Shown: positions 58,856-64,000 of the stretch, one piece after another
How the letters are laid out: every line of letters starts with the position of its first letter
Numbering within the stretch: position 1 is the stretch's first letter
Source of the DNA: Mucidula mucida
Taxonomy: Eukaryota; Basidiomycota; Agaricomycetes; Agaricales; Physalacriaceae
Length of the DNA stretch: 64,000 nucleotides
Assembly (NCBI GenBank): GCA_015501055.1
Contig: JADNYV010000074.1
Coordinates: forward strand, 62,001-126,000
Direction: 5' to 3'
The notes under the pieces: model-generated
The model's input: the letters and a program-made list of their open reading frames with translations, nothing else
Databases searched by the model: none
Told to the model about the DNA's origin: nothing
Program-made: the position numbers and the translations under genes

Positions 58856-61800
58856 CAGTCCCCGCCTCGGGTATTCAACCAAGGTCGAGAAGTTCGCACG
58901 ACTCCGCTTTGGATGCACGTCGAGGAGTCCGAGAAGGCTAAATCGAATGAATCTGCATCTGCGGGTCTCAGTCGACACTTGCCGGTCTTGCTAGGTCCCG
59001 AGGATGGGATAACGATTGAGGATATTGAAGATATTGCGAATCGGGCGATGGCTATGGACATTGCCGATCCGCAGACAAAAATCTATCTAAACGAGATTGA
59101 TGAGCTACTGCGTGAGCTGGAGCTGCCTCGTTATTCGCGTGTTCAAACACACGTAGAAGACGAGACGGTAGCACAGACCCAGGCGGAAGTCATTGATGAC
59201 ATACCTTGTCTGAACTTGGAGGAGTCCCTTCAAGCAACGGCGGGGCTGTTCCAAATGCGAACAAGAAAGGATAGTGACCAGGAATTGACTGAAGAGGACG
59301 TTCCCAGGTTGCGTCAGCAATGGATGGAGTGCTGTGCAGATATACTTGCCGGCCCACCAGAGAAATTGCCACCGTTGAGAGAGGTGAATCATACGATTCC
59401 TCTGATCGACGAAGCAAAGAAGTACCAGTACTACACGCCCAAGTGTCCCGACTCCATGAAACCGCAGCTTCTTGAGAAGATTAAGCAGTATCAGCGGTCG
59501 GGATGGTGGGAACGTCAGACGGCTACACAAGCTGCGCCAATGCTTTGTGTCCCAAAGAAGGATAGCAGCTTGCGTACGACAATTGATTGTCGTAAACGAA
59601 ATGAGAATACGCACAAGGATGTGACGCCATTTCCAGATCAGGATCATATCCGGCTGGACGTGGCGCGCAAGCGTGTGCGTAGCAAGATTGATTTGTCAAA
59701 TGCCTATGAACAGGTGCGAACGATTCCCGCGATGTCTGGAAGTCAGTGTTCTCAACTGTGTTTGGGACGTTTGTAAGTCACGTAATGCAGCAGGGTGATT
59801 GTAACGCACCCTCTACATTCCAAAGACTGATGTACACGATGTTCCAAGACTATATTGGAATATTCATGCATGTTTACCTTGATGACATCTTCGTATTCAG
59901 TGATTCGATAGCCGAACATGAGAAACACTTGGGTCTCATATTTGCGCGCCTTCGGGAGCACGAATTCTACCTGAAAGCGGAGAAGTTAGATCTCTACGCA
60001 GCTGAAGTGGACTGCTTAGGGCACATGATTGATGATCGTGGCCTTCATGCAGACACAGATAAGCTGGCGAAGATTCGTAATTGGCGTGTACCACGAAATT
60101 ACAATGATGTACAGAAGTTTCTGGGTATGGTGACATACCTGGGACATTTCTTGCCGGATATCACTGCGTATACGACGCCGTTATCGGAAATGGCTATGAA
60201 CCATCAACCGTTCTATTGGCGACCGATACATGATACATGCTTTGAGCGAATCAAACAATTGTGTTGCTCAACGCCAATCCTACGCCCGATTCGACCAGAC
60301 TTAGATGAACCTATATGGGTAATCTGTGACGCGTCAATTAGAGGTGTAGGTGCAATGTATGGGCAAGGACCTACTTGGCAGACATGTCGGCCAGCGGGGT
60401 TCATGTCTAGGAAGTTTTCAAACTCTCAGAGGCACTATGCAGTCTTCGAGCAAGAGACGCTAGCCATCCTCGAGGCACTCCTAAAGTGGGAAGATAAGCT
60501 AGTCGGTTATCGCATCCATGTGGTGACCGACCATAAAGCACTTGAATTTTCAAGACGCAACGTCGGCTGTCAAGCCGACAGATGCGTTGGATGGAATACT
60601 TAGCGCGTTTTGACTTCGATATCAACTATGTGAAGGGCGTCAATAATAAGGTTGCGGACGCGCTGTCGCGTTACTACGAGACAGACGAACCTGATGAGGT
60701 ACAGCCTCCCGAAGACTATGCCAATGCAGATATTCGTCTAGATAGACTCGGCGAGGATTTACCGAGTGGTCGGCTGCAGGAAGTCCACGAGCACCTGCGG
60801 GCTATGCAGACTCGTCGGCGGACTGAGGCGCGAAAACTGGCAGAGCGCCTTGAGCCGCGTGATGTTGAAGCAGCGGAGATGGAGGCGGCGCGGGAACCTG
60901 ACCCAGAAGTACCGCACGAGCTGCCAACAGTTAACCCAACTGTGTTCGAATCACGCGCGAAGGACAATGTGATGCCACTGACGCTGGAGACGGATGATGA
61001 GTTCCTCGCTGACATTCGCGGTGGTACTCTGAAGATCCGTTGTTCAGTAAGATTATCAAGAAGCCTGAAGATCACCCACGGTTTTCAGTAACTGAGGGCC
61101 TGATTTTCACGAATAACCTAGGCGGCGAACGTGTGCTATGCATCCCGAAGTCGCCTGCAGGTCAACGCTCTCTACGAGGAGCAATACTGGAAACGGCTCA
61201 CCGGACAGTGGGACATTTCGGTGCTCAACGCACATCTGATTATGTCCGGCGCTGGTACTGGTGGCCGAAGATATCCGCAATGACCGACAGGTTCTGCAAA
61301 ACGTGTCAGACATGCCATGCGGCTAAGGAAGTTATCGCGCACCGGCTGGAAAGCTACACTCCCTTCCCGTTCCAACGGGAAAGTGGCGCTCAATAGCAAT
61401 GGACTTTGTTGGCCCATTTCCGGAGGTGCAAGGATACAATTACCTGTGGGTAATCATCTGTCGATTAACATCACAGGTGCATTTGATACCCGTACATACC
61501 ACGAATACTGCGACGGACTTGTCGTTGATCTATCTGAGAGAGATTGTGCGACTGCACGGCCTCCCAGAGTCGATCGTGTCAGATCGTGATTCTAAATTCA
61601 CGTCAACATGGTGGCGGCAGCTCCATCGCTTGTTGGGCGCCAAGTTGCTGATGTCGACCTCGTTTCATCCACAAACGGATGGTATCACAGAACGTGCTAA
61701 TCGGTCGGTCGCCCAGATCTTCCGAGCAGCAATCCGCGCTGATCAGAAGGACTGGCTGATGAAGACTCCATTAGTCGAGTTTGCTCTGAATGCTAGCATA

Positions 61801-62532
61801 AACGAGACGACAGGATTCGCACCTTTTGAGTTGGTGTACGGCTACGTACCATCGATGATTCGAGAGGTTCCTGAGTTCCCTAACATCCAGCCGGGTATCC
61901 GCGCCTTCGGCGCACAAGCCATGCAGAATCTGTACGATGCGCATGAGGCAATCATAGCGGCACGCGTGTTTCAAGCTCACAAAGCAAACAGGAAGCGTCG
62001 CGAGGAGCCCGAGATTAAGCCCGGGTCGAGAGTTTACCTGTCAACTCGGAACATTAACTTCCCAAAAGGCAGGGCTCGAAAACTCTTACCTAAGTTTATC
62101 GGGCCATATACAGTGGAAGAGGCATTCCCAGCGACGTCAACGTACACGCTGGAATTGCCCGAGACATTAGTGAAACGACGCCTGCATAACAGGTTCCACG
62201 TTAGCCTGCTCCGCCCATATGAGGAGTCAGACGCACTGCTTTTCCCAGATCGTAGCGCGCCTGAACCATATGACTTCGGCGCGTCACCCGACGCAGAATT
62301 CTTTGTTGATGGTATCGCGGACCACGAGTGGCGTCGGACAAAGATCTGGTTCCACGTTCGGTGGATGTCAGGCGATGAGACATTTGAGCCACTAGATAAC
62401 GTCAAGGATCTAAGTGCGCTTGATGAGTACCTCAAATTGAAAGGTGTCGCGAAATGGGAGGACTTACCAAAGCCTGCCCGTGCAACATCAAGAACACCTG
62501 CAAAACGCGCTCGAGCGCGTAAGACGGGATAG
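58856..62532 (+). pseudogene. pol: Pol: RT, RNase H, integrase with chromodomain, four frame breaks
   Basis: Segments in order: N-terminal linker, KLPPLREVNHTIPLIDEAKKY, RT palm (AAPMLCVPKKDSSLRTTIDCR, KIDLSNAYEQ, YLDDIFVFSD), the RT thumb with LGMVTYLGHFLP, and RNase H (WVICDASIRGVGAMYG, YAVFEQETLAILEAL, VVTDHKAL). Integrase follows: HHCC finger (HRTVGHFGAQR... CKTCQTC), D,D-35-E core (DFVGPFPEV, SIVSDRDSKFTS, FHPQTDGITERANRSV), GSRVYLSTRNINF, then a chromodomain-like DHEWRRTKIWFHVRWMSGD. The frame drops by one near 59730 (G), 60547 (T run), 61035 (G) and 61362 (C run). At each site one more base of the same kind restores the family sequence. Everything needed for retrotransposition is recognisable. 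Confidence 0.9.
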
Positions 62533-62784
62533 ACCTAAAAGTGGTCGTGATACTGCCCGTGGTGGCTGTGTCATTCCAATGATGAAGGATCGGAATGATA
62601 TTGCTCCCAACGCGCGGGTAGCTGCATAAGCGAAGAGGTCAGATTTTTCCCTGGTGTACAACATGAGGACGGTGTGTTAGCCAGGTGGAACTTGACTCAC
62701 AGCGCGGCAAGTCGGGACTTAAAATAGTTTTAAGCCGGGGTGATAGCAGTGTTGTGCTGAATTCACCCCAGCTTGCTATTCCTT

Positions 62785-63585
62785 ATGTCGTCGTCGAACT
62801 TCCTCCGAGGTCGTGCACGTGGTACCACGTTTCGTGGTGCTGATGGGCGTGGTCGCGGTCGTGGCGGTGGTCGTGGCGGTACAGGCTCCACCTCGTTCCG
62901 TCCCGACTATCGTGTGCCCCAGCTGGCATTCGAGTATAACGACCGTTGCGGGACGATCACTCACCCGGCAGGGAAGTGTACGATTTGCGACGATTATCGT
63001 GTACACTTGTACGGGCCACAAGAGAGGCGAGAGCCTACTTTTGTTGCGGCCCGGGACAACCAGTATCACGCGATGTTGGCCGGTGTAGCGGAGGACCTTG
63101 CCAAAGCAGATGAAGTCATCGCGCGTCTCGAGCATGACATTCAGCAGCTGCAATTGGAGAACACGAGTCTCAAGGCAGCGGTGACGTCGGATGTGGACCG
63201 TAGTCGGAAACGACTACGTCTGGATGCGACGGAGCCAATATACCAGACACAAGTGAAGTTGGTCGCCGATGCGATCAAACTAGCTAAGACCTTCGTCAGC
63301 GATGATGCTGGACAAGGCGAGGAGAGGGCATCACCAGACATAATCATGGTCTATGGTGAGGACCCGTCGAAAGCCCAGTTCGACATCATGAGGGCCCCCA
63401 ATTCGTTGGCGCACCTTGTCCCAGCGGCGGATCGTGTATCGCGACTGACCGCGGCTGACAAGAGGTCCGGATTGAGGGAAGCAGCCGTGACGGTAGCAAT
63501 CGTCGAGTACCTTGCCGACTCAGCGCCGGAGACGACGATATTTGCGGATCCGGCTTTCCCTGATGATCTGGAGAGCGGCTCGTAG
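62785..63585 (+). CDS. Accessory ORF of gypsy element: RGG-rich, coiled coil
   Basis: This frame lies between integrase and the polypurine tract and encodes about 266 residues from MSSSNFLRGRARG. The first 40 residues are an RGG/GRG box (GRGRGRGGGRGGTG), typical of RNA-binding or condensate-forming tails. Next comes a Cys/His patch (NDRCGTITHPAGKCTICDDYRVH) that could bind zinc. A strong coiled coil follows (VAEDLAKADEVIARLEHDIQQLQLENTSLKAAV) and then a basic SRKRLRL. No signal peptide or membrane helix is present, so it is not envelope-like. Function is unknown; it may be a nucleic-acid chaperone or a captured host gene. The frame is uninterrupted, unlike pol. Confidence 0.7.
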   Translation: MSSSNFLRGRARGTTFRGADGRGRGRGGGRGGTGSTSFRPDYRVPQLAFEYNDRCGTITHPAGKCTICDDYRVHLYGPQERREPTFVAARDNQYHAMLAGVAEDLAKADEVIARLEHDIQQLQLENTSLKAAVTSDVDRSRKRLRLDATEPIYQTQVKLVADAIKLAKTFVSDDAGQGEERASPDIIMVYGEDPSKAQFDIMRAPNSLAHLVPAADRVSRLTAADKRSGLREAAVTVAIVEYLADSAPETTIFADPAFPDDLESGS

Positions 63586-63593
63586 TATATGGT

Positions 63594-63845
63594 ATGCCGC
63601 CCAAACTCGAAGGCGCACTTGAATACTGGTCTCCAGAGACAGTCGGATGGCCGGTGATTGATCTCGCGTTTTATCGATGGCGCAGAGTGCTGCTACGCCA
63701 GAAGGATCTTGATGATAAGGCGCGACAGACGAAGACTAAGGGCGGACGGGATGTGGTGATGGCAGGCACCGGAACTACATCCTCCGAGGCGGGGGGTGCG
63801 TCAAACAGCGCGCCCATCGAATCGTCGCCTATCGAGTCGGAGTAA
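63594..63845 (+). CDS. Second small accessory ORF of gypsy element
   Basis: An 83-residue frame, MPPKLEGALEYWSPETVGWP, starts 9 bases after the previous stop. It has a Trp/Tyr-rich N-terminus, a basic middle (RWRRVLLRQKDLDDKARQTK) and a Ser/Pro tail. No family is recognised. It might be the continuation of the preceding ORF in another frame. Confidence 0.45.
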   Translation: MPPKLEGALEYWSPETVGWPVIDLAFYRWRRVLLRQKDLDDKARQTKTKGGRDVVMAGTGTTSSEAGGASNSAPIESSPIESE

Positions 63846-63883
63846 AGCCCTGTGGTCAAGACCTTCATCGATGATTCGGTCTT

Positions 63884-63894
63884 GAGGGGGAGGG
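63884..63894 (+). other. Polypurine tract
   Basis: GAGGGGGAGGG abuts the first base of the 3' LTR, as expected for the plus-strand primer of reverse transcription. Confidence 0.85.
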
Positions 63895-64000
63895 TGTAAC
63901 GGGGAGTTCCCGATATGGACATGTTTGGCACGAACGTTATGTCGATCGCCTTCGGGCGATCTTTACTTACTCTTTTACTACGACTACTGGCTTTGTTTTC
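63895..64000 (+). repeat. 3' LTR, first 106 bases only
   Basis: Identical base for base to 54102-54207. The rest lies beyond the window edge. Confidence 0.95.

Larger units (their letters stand above)
54102..64000 (+). mobile_element. Ty3/gypsy (chromovirus-type) LTR retrotransposon, right end cut by window
   Basis: The element is bounded by LTRs starting TGTAACGGGG at 54102 and 63895. Order: 5' LTR, gag, zinc knuckle and protease, reverse transcriptase, RNase H, integrase with a C-terminal chromodomain-like segment, two extra ORFs, polypurine tract, 3' LTR. That PR-RT-RH-IN order with a chromodomain defines the Ty3/gypsy chromovirus group. The first 106 bases of the two LTRs are identical, which implies recent insertion. 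Even so, pol is interrupted by an in-frame TGA and four one-base losses. The primer-binding site could not be assigned with confidence. Confidence 0.93.

Noticed and set aside
62785..63845. Envelope-like gene in the gypsy element
   Set aside because: The position fits, but the protein has no signal peptide, no membrane segment and an RGG-rich N-terminus, so an envelope role is not supported.

Overview
The window looks like genomic DNA of a mushroom-forming basidiomycete (Agaricomycetes). Genes are on both strands and are cut by many short GT-AG introns of about 45-60 nt, with a few GC-AG introns. The family set fits: a secreted peptidyl-Lys metalloendopeptidase, a secreted lactonase-like beta-propeller, an F-box protein, NACHT and TPR-CHAT proteins, MFS drug transporters, and a chromodomain Ty3/gypsy element. 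Intron positions were placed by hand from frame and splice signals.

Layout. 0-4 kb: a serine-rich unknown protein that runs off the left edge, then a decayed MFS transporter. 4.6-8 kb: two tiny mitochondrial genes (COA6-type and COX8-type) around a serine-rich unknown. 9-17.3 kb: a two-RRM protein, the GDT1 cation/proton exchanger, a secreted propeller and a transcription factor combining C2H2 fingers with a Zn2Cys6 cluster. 18-20.2 kb: a NACHT STAND protein. 20.8-23.7 kb: APN2 endonuclease and a ubiquitin E2, divergent from a 129-bp spacer. 24.8-28.8 kb: a Kelch-MYND protein and a cytosol-type Mn superoxide dismutase. 30-37 kb: an intact MFS transporter and a large TPR-CHAT protein. 39-47 kb: a metalloendopeptidase, a 508-bp hAT-like MITE, a cytochrome b5-acyl-CoA dehydrogenase fusion and a secreted alpha/beta hydrolase. 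47-50.4 kb: nothing convincing. 50.4-53.6 kb: an F-box pseudogene and a cysteine-cluster/coiled-coil protein. 54.1 kb to the end: a Ty3/gypsy chromovirus-type element with two extra ORFs between integrase and the 3' LTR.

Two points matter most. First, about ten coding frames are broken by single missing bases, and nearly every break is repaired by lengthening a short homopolymer by one base. This affects conserved motifs in GDT1, NACHT, TPR-CHAT and the retroelement, whose two LTRs are identical over the 106 nt visible. Sequence error is as likely as pseudogenisation and should be settled before any gene is called dead. Second, the most biologically notable loci are the NACHT and TPR-CHAT proteins (candidate signalling or cell-death factors), the SIM-tailed E2 next to APN2, and the accessory 3' ORFs of the retroelement. 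No obviously new multi-gene system is proven by the sequence.
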